64,000 bases of DNA from Zea mays (lineage: Eukaryota > Streptophyta > Magnoliopsida > Poales > Poaceae): positions 181,039,625 to 181,103,624 of the forward strand of contig NC_050103.1 of NCBI RefSeq assembly GCF_902167145.1, written 5' to 3'. Positions within the stretch are counted from its first letter, which is position 1. Each line of letters starts with the position of its first letter. The notes below the pieces were generated by a model. That model saw only the letters and a list, made by a program, of their open reading frames with translations, had not been told where the DNA came from and did no database searches. Shown piece by piece: positions 11,077 to 22,210 of the stretch. Made by a program: the position numbers and the translations under genes.

Positions 11077-12376
11077 TCGCAAGCGAAACGCGACGCCGCC
11101 GACGCGGACCTTGTCGCCGCCGCCGAGTACAAGAACCCTCGGAAACCCCCCGGAGGTGCCAACCTCTTCGACAAGATGCTCAAGGAGCCGTGCCCCTACC
11201 ACCAGGGGCCCGTCAAGCACACCCTTGAGGAGTGCGTCATGCTTCGGCGCCACTTCCACAGGGCCGGGCCACCCGCGGAGGGTGGCAGGGCCTGCGACGA
11301 CGACAAGAAGGAAGATCACCAGGCAGGAGAGTTCCCCGAGGTCCGCGATTGCTTCATGATCTACGGTGGGCAAGCGGCGAACGCCTCGGCTCGGCACCGC
11401 AAGCAAGAGCGTCGGGAGGTCTGTTCGGTGAAGGTGGCGGCGCCAGTCTACCTAGACTGGTCCGACAAGCCCATCACCTTCGACCAAGCCGACCATCCCA
11501 ACCACGTGCCGAGCCCGGGGAAATACCCGCTCATCGTCGACCCCGTCATCGGCGACGTCAGGCTCACCAAGGTCCTCATGGACGGAGGCAGCAGCCTCAA
11601 CATCATCTACGCCGAGACCCTCGGGCTTCTGCGTATCGATCTATCCTCGGTCCGGGCGGGCGCTGCGCCTTTCCATGGGATCATCCCCGGGAAGCACGTC
11701 CAGCCCCTCGGACAACTCGATCTTCCCGTCTGCTTCGAAACACCCTCCAACTTCCGAAGGGAGACCCTGACGTTCGAGGTGATCGGGTCCCGAGGAACCT
11801 ACCACGCGGTACTGGGGAGGCCATGCTACGCGAAGTTCATGGCCGTCCCCAACTACACCTACCTCAAGCTCAAGATGTCGGGCCCCAACGGGGTCATCAC
11901 TGTCGGCCCCACGTACAAACACGTGTTCGAATGCGACGTGGAGTGCGTGGAGTACGCCGAGGCCCTCGCCGAGTCCGAGGCCCTCATCACCGACCTGGAG
12001 AGCCTCTCTAAGGAGGTGCCAAACGTGAAGCGTCATGCCGGCAACTTCGAGCCAGCGGAGACGGTCAAGTCCGTCCCCCTCGACCCCAGCAGCGACGCCT
12101 CCAAGCAAGTCCGGATCGGCTCCGGGCTCGATCCCAAATAGGAAGCAGTGCTCGTCGACTTTCTCCGCGCGAACGCTGACGTCTTCGTGTGGAGTCCCTC
12201 GGACATGCCCGACATACCGAGGGATGTCGCCGAGCACTCGCTGGACATCCGAGCCGGAGCCCGACCCGTCAAGCAGCCTCTGCGCTGATTCGACGAAGAA
12301 AAGCGCAGAGCTATAGGCGAGGATATCCACAAGCTAATGGCAGCAGGGTTCGTCAAAGAGGTATTCCATCCCGAAT
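11077..12376 (+). pseudogene. Huck-like zinc-knuckle-like linker, protease and start of RT
   Basis: In this frame a C/H-containing stretch (CPYHQGPVKHTLEEC, from 11188) is followed by an aspartic protease with the active-site form DGGSS near 11581 and the flap/hydrophobic part HAVLGRP near 11803. After TAG 12139-12141 the same frame continues into the N-terminal RT region, with a further TGA near 12287. It ends in FHPE at 12364-12375. Both stops fit C-to-T changes (CAG, CGA). At 12376 the sequence jumps to a position just before the RT catalytic YVDD, so the RT core between them is missing. Confidence 0.78.
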
Positions 12377-13133
12377 GTGTTCGGCGCACACATTGGCCAC
12401 ACGGTCGAGGCCTACGTCGATGACATCGTAGTCAAGACGAGGAAAGCCTCCGACCTACTTTCCGACCTTGAAGTGACATTCCGATGTCTCAAGGCGAAAG
12501 GCGTCAAGCTCAATCCCGAAAAGTGTCTCTTCGGGGTACCCCGAGGCATGCTCTTGGGGTCATCGTCTCCGAGCGGGGCATCGAAGCCAACCCGGAGAAG
12601 ATCGCAGCAATCACCAGCATGGGGCCCGTCAAGGACTTGAAAGGCGTACAGAGGGTCATAGGATGTCTCGCGGCTCTGAGCCGCTTCATCTCATGCCTCG
12701 GCGAAAGAGGTCTACCTCTGTACCGCCTATTAAGGAAGGCCGAGTGCTTCACTTGGACCCCTGAGGCCGAGGAAGCCCTCGGGAACCTGAAGGCGCTCCT
12801 CACGAAGGCGCCTATCTTGGTGCCCCAGCTGCCGGAGAAGCCCTCTTGGTCTACGTCCCCGCGACCACTCAGGTGGTTAGCGCCGCGATTGTGGTCGAGA
12901 GGCAAGAAGAGGGGCATGCATTGCCCGTTCAGAGGCCAGTCTACTTCATCAGCGAGGTACTGTCCGAAACCAAGATCCGCTACCCACAAGTTCAGAAGCT
13001 GCTGTACGTGGTGATCCTGACACGGCGGAAGTTGCGACACTACTTCGAGTCTCATCCGGTAACTGTGGTGTCATCCTTCCCCCTGGGGGAGATCATCCAT
13101 TGCCGAGAGGCCTCGGGTAGGATTGCAAAGTGA
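12377..13133 (+). pseudogene. Huck-like RT remnant with YVDD and first RNase H, frameshifted
   Basis: It starts downstream of the deletion with MFGAHIGHTVEAYVDDIVVK, so the last catalytic motif survives while the preceding fingers and palm motifs are gone. Frame changes occur near 12553 and 12838. The region between holds the RT connection (GIEANPEKI) and a degenerate RNase H. It ends with TGA 13131-13133, most simply a G-to-A change of TGG. No functional reverse transcriptase can be made from this copy. Confidence 0.8.
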
Positions 13134-15111
13134 GCGGTGGAAATCATGGGCGAAACAATCTTGTTCGCCCCTCGGAAGGCCATCAAATCCCAGGTCTTGG
13201 CGGACTTCGTGGCTGAATGGGTCGACACCCAGCTACCAACAGCTCCGATCCAACCGGAGCTCTGGACCTTGTTCTTCGACGGGTCGCTGATGAAGACAGG
13301 AGCCGGCGCAGGCCTACTCTTCATCTCACCCCTCGGGAAGCACCTACGCTACGTGCTACGCCTCCATTTCCCGGCGTCCAACAATGTAGCTGAGTACGAG
13401 GCTCTGGTCAACGGGTTGCGGATTGCCGTCGAGCTAGGGGTCCGACGCCTCGACGCTCGCGGTGACTCGCAGCTCGTCATCGACCAAGTCATGAAGAACT
13501 CCCGCTGCCGCGACCCGAAGATGGAGGCCTACTGCGATGAGGTTCAGCGCCTGGAAGACAAGTTCTACGGGCTCGAGCTCAACCACATCGCTCGGCGCTA
13601 CAACGAGACTGCGGACGAGCTGGCTAAAATAGCCTCGGGGCGAACGACGGTTCCCCCGGACGTCTTCTCCCGAGATCTGCATCAACCCTCCGTCAAGATC
13701 GACGACGCGCCCGAGCCTGAGGCACCCTCGGCCCAGCCCGAGGTACCCTCGGCACAGTCCGAGGCACCCTCGGCTCGGTCCGAGGCACCCTCGGTTCGGC
13801 CCGAGGTACCCTCGGCCCCCGAGGGCGAGACGTTGCACATCGAGGGGGAGCAATGCGGGGTCACGCCTGATCAAAACTGGCAGACCCCGTATCTGCGATA
13901 TCTCCACCGAGGAGAGCTACCCCTCGACCGAGCCGAAGCTCGGCGGTTGGCGCGGCGCGCCAAGTCGTTCGTCTTGCTAGGAGAAGGGAAGGAGCTCTAC
14001 CACCGCAGCCCTTCAGGCATCCTCCAGCGATGCATCTCCACCACCGAAGGTCAGGAACTCCTCCGAGAAATACACTCGGGGGCTTGCGGCCACCACGCAG
14101 CACCTCGGGCCCTTGTCGGAAATGCTTTCCGACAAGGTTTCTACTGGCCAACGGCGGTGGCCGACGCCACTAGAATTGTCCGCGCCTGCGAAGGGTGTCA
14201 GTTCTACGCAAGGCAGACCCACCTGCCCGCTCAGGCTCTGCAGACGATACCCATCACCTGGCCTTTTGCCGTGTGGGGTCTGGACCTCGTCGGCCCCTTG
14301 CAGAAGGCACCCGGGGGCTACACGCACCTGTTGGTTGCCATCGACAAATTCTCCAAGTGGATCGAGGTCCGACCCCTAAACAACATCAGGTCCGAGCAGG
14401 CGGTGACGTTCTTCACCAACATCATCCATCGTTTCGGGGTCCCGAACTCCATCATCACCGACAACGGCACCCAGTTCACCGGCAGAAAGTTCCTGGACTT
14501 CTGCGAAGATCTCCACATCCGGGTGGACTGGGCCGCCGTGGCTCATCCCATGACGAATGGGCAAGTAGAGCGTGCCAACGGCATGATTCTACAAGGACTC
14601 AAGTCTCGGATTTACAACAAGTTCGGCAAGCGATGGATGAAGGAACTCCCCTCGGTGGTCTGGAGCCTGAGGACAACACCGAGCCGAGCCACGGGCTTCA
14701 CGCCGTTCTTTCTAGTCTATGGGGCCGAGGCCATCTTGCCCACAGACCTGGAATACGGTTCCCCGAGGACGAGGGCCTATGCCGACCAAAGCAACCAAGC
14801 TAATCGAGAAGACTCGCTGGACCAGCTGGAAGAGGCTCGGGATAAGGCCTTACTACACTCGGCGCGGTACCAGCAGTCCATGCGACGCTACCACGCCCGA
14901 GGGGTCCGGTCCCGAGACCTCCAGGTGGGCGACCTAGTGCTTCGGCTGCGACAAGACGCCCGAGGTCGACACAAGCTCACGCCCCCCCTGGGAGGGGCCG
15001 TTCGTCATCGCCAAAGTTCTGAAGCCCGGAACGTACAAGCTGGCCAACAGTCAAGGCGAGGTCTACAGCAACGCTTGGAACATCCAACAGCTACGTCGCT
15101 TCTACCCTTAA
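13134..15111 (+). pseudogene. Huck-like archaeal-type RNase H and integrase, one frameshift
   Basis: A long open frame begins with an archaeal-type RNase H (LFFDGS near 13271; NNVAEYEALVNGL near 13380). A linker of repeated APSA(R/Q)(S/P)E follows (13722-13820), then integrase with the zinc-binding region (HH...CEGC, to 14200). Catalytic residues are D at 14283, D at 14460 (TDNGTQF) and E at 14568, giving the D-35-E spacing. A run of seven C at 14982-14988 holds one extra base, so the C-terminal tail is in another frame and ends at TAA 15109-15111. Apart from this shift the domain is intact. The dual RNase H arrangement is typical of Tat elements. Confidence 0.85.
13722..13822 (+). repeat. 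Short coding tandem repeat in RNase H-integrase linker
   Basis: Five to six copies of an about 18-bp unit (CCCTCGGCxCxGyCCGAGG) encode an alanine/proline/serine/glutamate-rich hinge. It lies between the archaeal-type RNase H and integrase and does not interrupt the frame. Confidence 0.75.
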
Positions 15112-15336
15112 GATGTTTTCAAGTTGTTCATATACCTCGCTCCCACGCAAAGTTTAGTCATCAAGGAAGGGTCAGCCTTGCCTCGGCAAAGCCCGACCCT
15201 CCCTCGGGGGCTAAAAGGGGGGAACCCCATCTGCGTCGAAATTTTCCTCGAAAAAAGATCTTTTTCGCCAGAATGTCTTTCGTGCTTTTCGACTACTTCG
15301 AAAGTGGATCCTGAAAACGACGGAGTACACGTAAGC

Positions 15337-16273
15337 AGCCAAGGCTGACCGAGCCGAGGGACTCCTACGCCTCTGGGATACGGACACCTCACTCATCACC
15401 TTCTGCGATAAGTAACTCACGTTCGGATAAGTGATTCCGCGGACCGAACAAGTCTTCACGTTCGGAAGCCCTTCTGCCGGAGCGATTCTTCGAGCCTTCT
15501 CGACTGCGTCGATGACAGAACCCCATGGATGGGAAAGAGTGAGCGTAAGCAGCAAGGCCGACCAAGCCGAGGGACTCCTACGCCTCCGGGATACGGATAC
15601 CTCACTCATCACCTTCCGTGAGAAGCAACTCTCGCTCGCACAAACAATTCTGTTACCGACAAAAAGGTCCAGATACTCGAAACAAGAGGAAAGGAGACGC
15701 GGCTTTACAACACGGCAAGGGTGTGTTTTGGCCTCGGCGGCCGCAGAAAACACACGCTACAAGATAATCCGATCCTGCAGGCTCGGATCTTGACGGCTAA
15801 AGGGAGCAGCAGCACCCTCGGCGTCGACAACACCTTCGGCGAGGTCCGACCTAGCCTCAGACGGCGACGCGGTCCAAGGGTCTCCGCTCTGAAGGACAAC
15901 GTCATCACCAAGCCCAGGCCATCGCCGCCAAGGTCTTCTCCGAGAATCCGGCCCGAGCAGGTGGCTCGGCCGGTCACCCCGGAGCCTCGGCCAGCTGTCC
16001 CCCAAGGACATCATCCCGGCCCGAGGCCTCGGCAGATCAATTCCGGCGTCGGTCCCGCTAACGGACGACCCGGCCAGGCTTCGACCGACCGGGTCTTCTT
16101 TTTGAGCCAACTCTGCCTCTGTTCGCGCTGACACCGCTACCCCTGGCCTCGGCTCATCGAAGAGCGGCCGAGGGGTTCCTCTAACTAAGCAAGGGAAGCC
16201 TCGGACAACAAGGCTGACCGAGCCGAGGGACTCCTACGCCTCCGGGATACGGATACCTCACTCGTCACCTTTA
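15337..16273 (+). repeat. Three dispersed direct repeats in Huck-like 3' region
   Basis: The block AAGGCTGACCGAGCCGAGGG...CCTCACTCATCACCTT, about 75 bp, occurs at about 15340-15410, 15559-15626 and 16209-16272. Copies differ at several positions, including CTGGGATACGG against CCGGGATACGG. They are likely old internal duplications of the family, not of this copy. Confidence 0.8.
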
Positions 16274-16593
16274 CACGGGGCGACTCACGCTTGGTGAAGC
16301 GGTTCAGACAACCAACAGGCGAGTCTTAGTGCTCGAAAAGGAGGAAAAAACACGGCTCCGTGCCGAAATTACATACATGTTCAGGCCTCGACAGCCACAA
16401 TGAACAAAAACACTGGCATTCGAAGTGCCATTACAAACGGAACTCCGGTTCCACCTCCGCGGGTACGAACAACCCCACTCGATGGGGGGGCCTGCGGAGC
16501 AACAGAAGACCGACGGGCGGCTCGCCGTCGCCCGCTCCGGCAGCAACGACAACGACCCCCGCTCCGGGTGGCCGAACTGCAGCAGCGAGGGCC

Positions 16594-17202
16594 TCAGGGC
16601 GGATGCTGCTGCAATCTTGCCCTCGCCCACACCGACGCTCGAGGGGCGAGGACAAGCACAAAGAGCCAGGGGCCCGAAGCGCGGATGGTGGCGGTGATCC
16701 CGTCGGCAACGGGGACTTCTTGAGCCGCCTCCACCTCGGCACCGACGACAGGGGCCGTCAGCCCTCCGGCAGATCCCCACTCAGATCCTCCCGGACGAGT
16801 GGGGCACCAACCTCCGCGAGGAGGCGCCGTACCGGTGCAAAGGCAGGACCGCCCCAGAACAAGAACGCCGCCCTGGCAGCGCGCGATATCTTGGACGGTC
16901 CTCCCGTGCACACGGCGCGGCAGCCGCCTTCCGGCAGGAGGGGCACCGGGAGCTAAGTCGACGAGCCCGACGCGCTGAGGCTGATGACACCCGCCGTCGA
17001 CCGGCCCCGCGTTGTCGAAGTCTGACCCGCCCGTAGGGCCAGTGAGCGCCCTCTCCCTCGAACGCCGAAGGAGAGGCCGACCCACGAACCCGCGCGGGAG
17101 GTAGAGCTCCGGCTCAGCCCGACCTCCACCCCAGCGAGGATGATGAACATCCTTGAAGCTGAGGGTGGGACCAAGATCACAGCCCGGCTTGCTTCTCCCC
17201 AC
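16594..17202 (-). other. Antisense open frame in Huck-like 3' region (doubtful gene)
   Basis: A 202-codon frame on the - strand starts MGRSKPGCDLGPTLSF. Tat elements often carry an antisense gene in this position, and the Zeon-like element in this window has one. Nothing in this frame matches it, and the high GC content makes long chance frames likely. A small sequence duplication (GATGAACATCCTTGAAGC at 17143 and GATGAAAATCCTTGAAGC at 17265) crosses its start. Confidence 0.25.
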
Positions 17203-18315
17203 CTAGGGGCTGGTGGTCACCATCTTGGGTGACCGCCGGCGGAGGGGTGCAACCGGGCTGCGTGATGAAAATCCTTGAAGCCGAACTATGGCTGAAAGGT
17301 ACCAACTCCCGCGGAGTTGCGTTCCTCCAACGACGAGGCGGAAAGACGGCGGGTATCCCCCATCCGGGGGCTTGGAAGGTGGAAAGACACGATGCCTAGG
17401 GGAGCGCGAAGACATGGTCGCCTTCCAAGAGGGTCACCCTCCTTTTAAAGGCGACTCTCCCTACTTGCGTCCCCAGCGGTCGTGGGCTGAGTCTTCTCCA
17501 ACACGCTCCAAGGTTCTCCCCTACGGCGTGGGGGCTGAGTCCCACACGTCATGCAAGCCGGCCCAGAGCAGAAGAAGCCAAACCGCCGTGCGCGGTGCAT
17601 GCAACCGCCCAGCGGTTACAAGCGGCTCTCCACTTTTGCCCAGACCAGCAGGCGAAAGAGCGGGCAGCCATGCAGGCGGCATGCAACCGCGCCAAGTAGG
17701 CGCACTTCTCCGACTCCCAACACGCCCAGCATGGAGGCCCAGGCCCACGCGTCATGCAACCGGCACGCCGAATGCTTCGTGCATGCAACTGCACCGCCAC
17801 TTGCGCCACCACCGCGCCTCCTCGACTACGGAACCAATACCGCGACTCGAGGCGACCCAGCGCACGACCCAGCAGCGCCAGCCTGACGCGATGGTCAATG
17901 CGGCCAAAAATGGGCCAGCAGTAATGGCGGTGGCAGGCGGGCAGGAGCAGCGGTCACGTCGTCAGCCAAGCTTACGTCCCATCCGGGGGCAGCGAGAGAA
18001 CCCTCTCTCACGGCGTGAAGACAACGCGCCCGTGTTCCGCTCCTCGAACGGCTCGCGCACGCGCAACGACCGCCCCGCGAACCACTCGCCCCGTCGCATT
18101 AACTCCGCGGCGGGACAGGCGGCGCCTCTGGCAGGAGAAGCGAGCGACGCTTCGCCTTCGCCATAATGACCGCGTCAAAAAAAAGGTACGCCGCGTCGTT
18201 CGATTTCGTATCCTTTTCCTTTTTTCCTCTTTCTCTCTCTTGCAACAGGGACCCGGAAAGGGGGATACCCCGAAAAGGATCCTTCCTCGTGAAGGAACCA
18301 GGCTCCGAGCCTCCC

Positions 18316-18530
18316 TACTGATCAGAGGTTCGAAGGCTGGCCCCTCGGAAGGGTTCAACAGCCGCCTCAGAGCACGTGGGCTCCACACCCACTACTGGTC
18401 AGAGGTTCGAAGGCCGACCCCTCGGAAGGGTTCAACGGCCGCCTCAGGCTACTCGGGCTCCGCGCCCACTACTGATCAGGGGTTCGAAGGCTGGCCCCCG
18501 AAGGGTTCACAGCCGCCTCAGACACAGAGC
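18316..18530 (+). repeat. Tandem repeat of about 80 bp near the end of Huck-like 3' region
   Basis: Three units follow the pattern CTACTGATCAGAGGTTCGAAGGC...GGAAGGGTTCAACAGCCGCCTCAG. Unit starts are near 18316, 18391 and 18469, with small length differences. Confidence 0.8.
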
Positions 18531-19768
18531 GAGGGATGACCATGGGTACGTTCGATACATAACCAAGGCTCGGGCTGCGCTCCTGAGGTACCCTAGGACA
18601 TTTCCGAGACCAACGGGAACGATCTTGTAACGGAATCCCATCAGAGGGAGGCATCGAGCCCTCGGACCCCGTCGCTAGGGGACCGGGTCCGGCAGATCAC
18701 CCGCAGGTACTTTTGGGCGCGCCTCTGGGCCTCTAGCCGACCCCTAACGAATGGGGCATGAACGTCCGCTCGGATCACCCGCCTGCAGCTCACCGGAGAC
18801 ACCATGTTCGGCGCTCACCGAGGGCAACATGGCGCTCTCCCCCCCTCCTCCTTGCGGAAAGGCGACGCAAGGGCGTATGTAAAAAAGTCGAGTTTGTCCC
18901 TGATCGCCCTCTCGCCCTGTGCAGAGGCTCGGGGGCTGCTCCCGCAAACCCGGCTCCGGCCAAACCATTGATAGCGTCAACATACCAGCCCGAGAACTTG
19001 GGACCCGACCGTACACCCGGGCTACGGCCAGCTCGCATGAGGGAACGACCAGACCAGCCGAAGCATTGCGCGAGGCATTAAGACCTCGGAGGAGTCAAAC
19101 CACTCCTCCGAGGCCTCGGGGGCTACACCCAGCGGGTGCGCTCGCGTGCACTCGCCGGAACAAAACGCAACCGAGAAAGGCTGGTCCCCTTGCAAAAAAG
19201 TGCGACGAAAGCCTCCAAGCGAGTGCTAACACTCCCTTCGAGGCTCGGGGGCTACTGTCGGGGTCCATAATTAGGGGTACCCTCAAGGCTCCTAATTCTC
19301 AGCTGGTAACCCCCATCAGCATAAAGCTGCAAAGGCCTGATGGGTGCGATCAAGTCAGGGATCAGTCCATTCGAGGGACTCGATCACGCCTCGCCCGAGC
19401 CTAGCCTCAGACAAGGGCAGCCGACCCCGGAGGATCTCCGCCTCGCCCGAGGCCCCCCTCTAGCGGCGAACATATTTCCGGCTCGCCCGAGGCCCTGTCT
19501 TCGCTAAGAAGCAACCCTGACCAAATCGCCGCACCGACCGACCAAATCGCAGGAGCATTTAATGCAAAGGTGGCCTGACACCTTTATCCTGACGTGCGCC
19601 CCTCAGCCGACAGAGCCGAAGTGACCGCCGTCACTTCGCCGCTCCACTGACCGGTCTGACAGAAAGACAGCGCCGCCTGTGCTGCTCCGACTGCAGTGCC
19701 GCTTAACAGAGTGAGGCTGACAGGCAGTCAGGCCCGGCCGCAGGCACCATAGGAAGCTCCGCTTCGCC

Positions 19769-20274
19769 CGACCTAGGGCTCGGACTCGGGCTAAGCCCCG
19801 GAAGACGGCGAACTCCGCTCCGCCCGACCCAGGGCACGGACTCGGGCTAAGCCCCGAAAGACGGCGAACTCCGCTCCGCCCGACCTAGGGCTCGGACTCG
19901 GGCTAAGCCCCGGAAGACGGCGAACTCCGCTCCGCCCGACCCAGGGCTCGGACTCGGGCTAAGCCCCGGAAGACGACGAACTCCGTTCCGCCCGACCCAG
20001 GGCTCGGACTCGGGCTAAGCCTCGGAAGACGACGAACTCCGCTCCGCCCGACCCAGGGCTCGGACTTGGGCTAAGCCCCAGAAGACGGCAAACTCCGCTC
20101 CGCCCGACCCAGGGCTCAGACTCGGGCTAAGCCCCGGAAGACGGCGAACTCCGTTCCGCCCGACCCAGGGCTCGGACTTGGGCTCAGCCCCAGAAGACGA
20201 CGAATTCTGCTCCGCCCGACCCAGGGCTCGGACTTGGGCTCAGCCCCAGAAGACGACGAACTCCGCTTCGCCCG
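19769..20274 (+). repeat. 56-bp minisatellite in the Huck-like 3' LTR, about 9 units
   Basis: Same unit and spacing as the array at 7504-8007, with scattered C/T and G/A differences between the two copies. Confidence 0.88.
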
Positions 20275-20579
20275 ACCCCAGGACTCGAACTCCGCCCTGG
20301 CCTCAGCCAATGGCCTCCGCCTCGCCCGACCTAGGGGCTCGGACTCGACCTCGGCCACGGAAGACGGACTCGACCTCAACCTCGGAGGAGCCTTCGCATC
20401 GCCCAACCTAGGGCGCGGGCCGGCCACGTCAACGGGAGGCGCCATCATTACCCTACTCCAAGCTGACTCAGGCTACGGGGAACAAGACCGGCGTCCCATC
20501 TGGCTCGCTCCGCCAGATGGGCAATGATGGCGCCCCGCATGCTCCCTGACGATGGCAGCTCACGGCCCCCTTACGGAAG

Positions 20580-21679
20580 TAGGGATGGCAACGGGTCGGG
20601 TTCGGATCGGGTATAGTAAATACCCGCCCGTGACGATACACGCGGGGATCACTCATACCCGCCCGCGACCATACCCGCGGGTAGAATTTTGTACCCATGC
20701 CCGTACCCATCGGGTATCGGGCGGGTATCGGGTACCCACGGATATAGTAAAAGTAGAAGTAACCCATCTATGAGACAATCATATATAAATTCACAGAGAC
20801 ATCATATTAATAGTAGTAGTAAAACAAGCACTATAATTTCAGAAAATATAAGTATTTAGTTAAGCAACAACGCAAAATAATAGATAAATTGCAATGTTTT
20901 GCAGCTTGCAGCTTGCAGCTTGCACTTTACAATGGCGTACACATTACACTGACAACAGCCACATTACACTTACATAGTGACAGAAGACACAACCACATAG
21001 GGATAGTTGAACACATAAACTAAGTAAGTCTGCAATAGCCAACAGCAACACGCCATGACCCATGAGCCAACACAGATGACATGTGAAAACACCATGAGCC
21101 AACACAACTGACAACACATGTAGAAAACACCAACACAGGCGATAGGTGACACACCGACACTTGAAGTTCAAGAGTTGAACTGCTAAAGTCCTTAACAGTC
21201 AACAACACAGGCTGACAGGTAGCACTTGGAGAGTACATGAACGCCAATTCACCGCTGAGACATTCAGTCTTCACTGGAGAGCACATCAGCACACACCACT
21301 TAGAGTCTTGGACAGCTAAACATCAACACTAAGAGTCTAGAGTCTTGGATAGCTGAATAACAACACTTAGAGTCTTGAAGTATCGAAGAATTGAAGTATT
21401 GAAGTATTTACTGTAGACAAATCAACGAGCGTGTGATCTGATCAGCACAACACTCAGGCACTCAGCACTTGGAGAGCACATGGGCCTTTTCTGTTGTTTT
21501 GCGTCTGGTGGATATCCGTGGGCAACCCGTGGGCGAGAAATAAAACCCGTACCCGACCCGAATTTATCTCGGGTCGGGTGCGGGCAATACCCACGGGTCA
21601 AAATTCATGCCCGAACTCAAACCCGACGAGTCGGATATCCGACGGATATCCGAACCCGCGGGGAAAATTGTCATCCCTA
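20580..21679. mobile_element. Ds-like non-autonomous hAT element
   Basis: This 1100-bp insertion has terminal inverted repeats TAGGGATGGCAA (left) and TAGGGATGACAA (right, reverse complement). It has an 8-bp target duplication TACGGAAG at 20572-20579 and 21680-21687. The empty site is visible in the 5' LTR at 8307-8314, followed by the same CAAGAGG. The TIR start TAGGGATG is that of Ac/Ds. Subterminal regions are rich in CGGGT/ACCCG motifs on both sides, likely transposase-binding sites. The interior has no transposase frame, only AT-rich sequence and a short CAGCTTG tandem near 20902. It would need a hAT transposase supplied elsewhere. Confidence 0.93.
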
Positions 21680-22210
21680 TACGGAAGCAAGAGGATGTCA
21701 GCAAGGACTCGACAGCCCCGACAGCTGTCCCTCCGCCAGGCTCCAGCGCTCCTCCGACGGCCACGACATCACACAAACCGGGCGCCAAAATCTCTCCGGC
21801 CGCCACGATGGCGTGTACTTAGGGCGCTAGCTCTCCCCCGCTAGACACGTAGCACTCTGCTACACCCCCATTGTACACCTGGATCCTCTCCTTACGCCTA
21901 TAAAAGGAAGGACCAGGGCCCTCTTAGAGATGGTTGGCCGCACGGGGACGAGGACGAGACAGGCGCTCGCGCAAGGCCGCTCGCTCCCTCTCCCGTGTGG
22001 ACGCTTGTAACCCCCTACTGCAAGCGCACCCGACCTGGGCGCGGGACGAACACGAAGGCCGCGGGATTTCTACCTCTCTCTCGCCCATCTCCGGCCACCT
22101 CACTTCCCCCCTTCACGCTCGGCCTCGCGCCGACCCATCTGGGCTGGGGCACGCGGCGACATTTCACTCGTCGGCTTAGGGACCCCCGGTCTCGAAACGC
22201 CGACAATTTT

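Larger units (their letters stand above)
15112..19255 (+). other. Huck-like 3' non-coding region with polypurine tract
   Basis: About 4.1 kb between integrase and the 3' LTR has no sense-strand open frame that resembles a protein. It holds several internal repeats, listed separately, and GC-rich antisense open frames. The end, AGGCTCGGGGGCTAC at 19241-19255, is the polypurine-type tract for plus-strand priming directly before the 3' LTR. Confidence 0.75.
6993..22205 (+). mobile_element. Huck-like Gypsy (Tat lineage) LTR retrotransposon, complete but defective
   Basis: The 15.2-kb element has 5-bp duplications ATTTT at 6988-6992 and 22206-22210, LTRs 6993-8833 and 19256-22205 (the latter enlarged by a hAT insertion), PBS at 8835, gag-PR-RT-RNaseH-INT order, a 4.1-kb non-coding 3' region and a polypurine tract before the 3' LTR. 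The second RNase H of archaeal type upstream of integrase marks the Tat lineage. The LTR start TGTCGGGGACCATAATTAGG and the 56-bp GC-rich minisatellite fit my memory of maize Huck; Grande is the main alternative. The first 500 bp of the two LTRs differ at roughly 2-3 percent of positions. At 1.3e-8 per site per year that suggests about one million years. The copy is non-autonomous. Confidence 0.85.
19256..22205 (+). repeat. Huck-like 3' LTR, split by a hAT element
   Basis: Starts TGTCGGGGTCC and ends CGCCGACA before the ATTTT duplication. Without the 1100-bp hAT element and its 8-bp duplication it is 1842 bp, one base longer than the 5' LTR. It contains the 56-bp minisatellite (about 19769-20274) and a TATA box at 21899-21906. 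Confidence 0.92.

Noticed and set aside
12510..13055. A 181-codon - strand frame opposite Huck pol
   Set aside because: It is the reverse of the RT-RNase H coding strand in GC-rich codons, a shadow frame.
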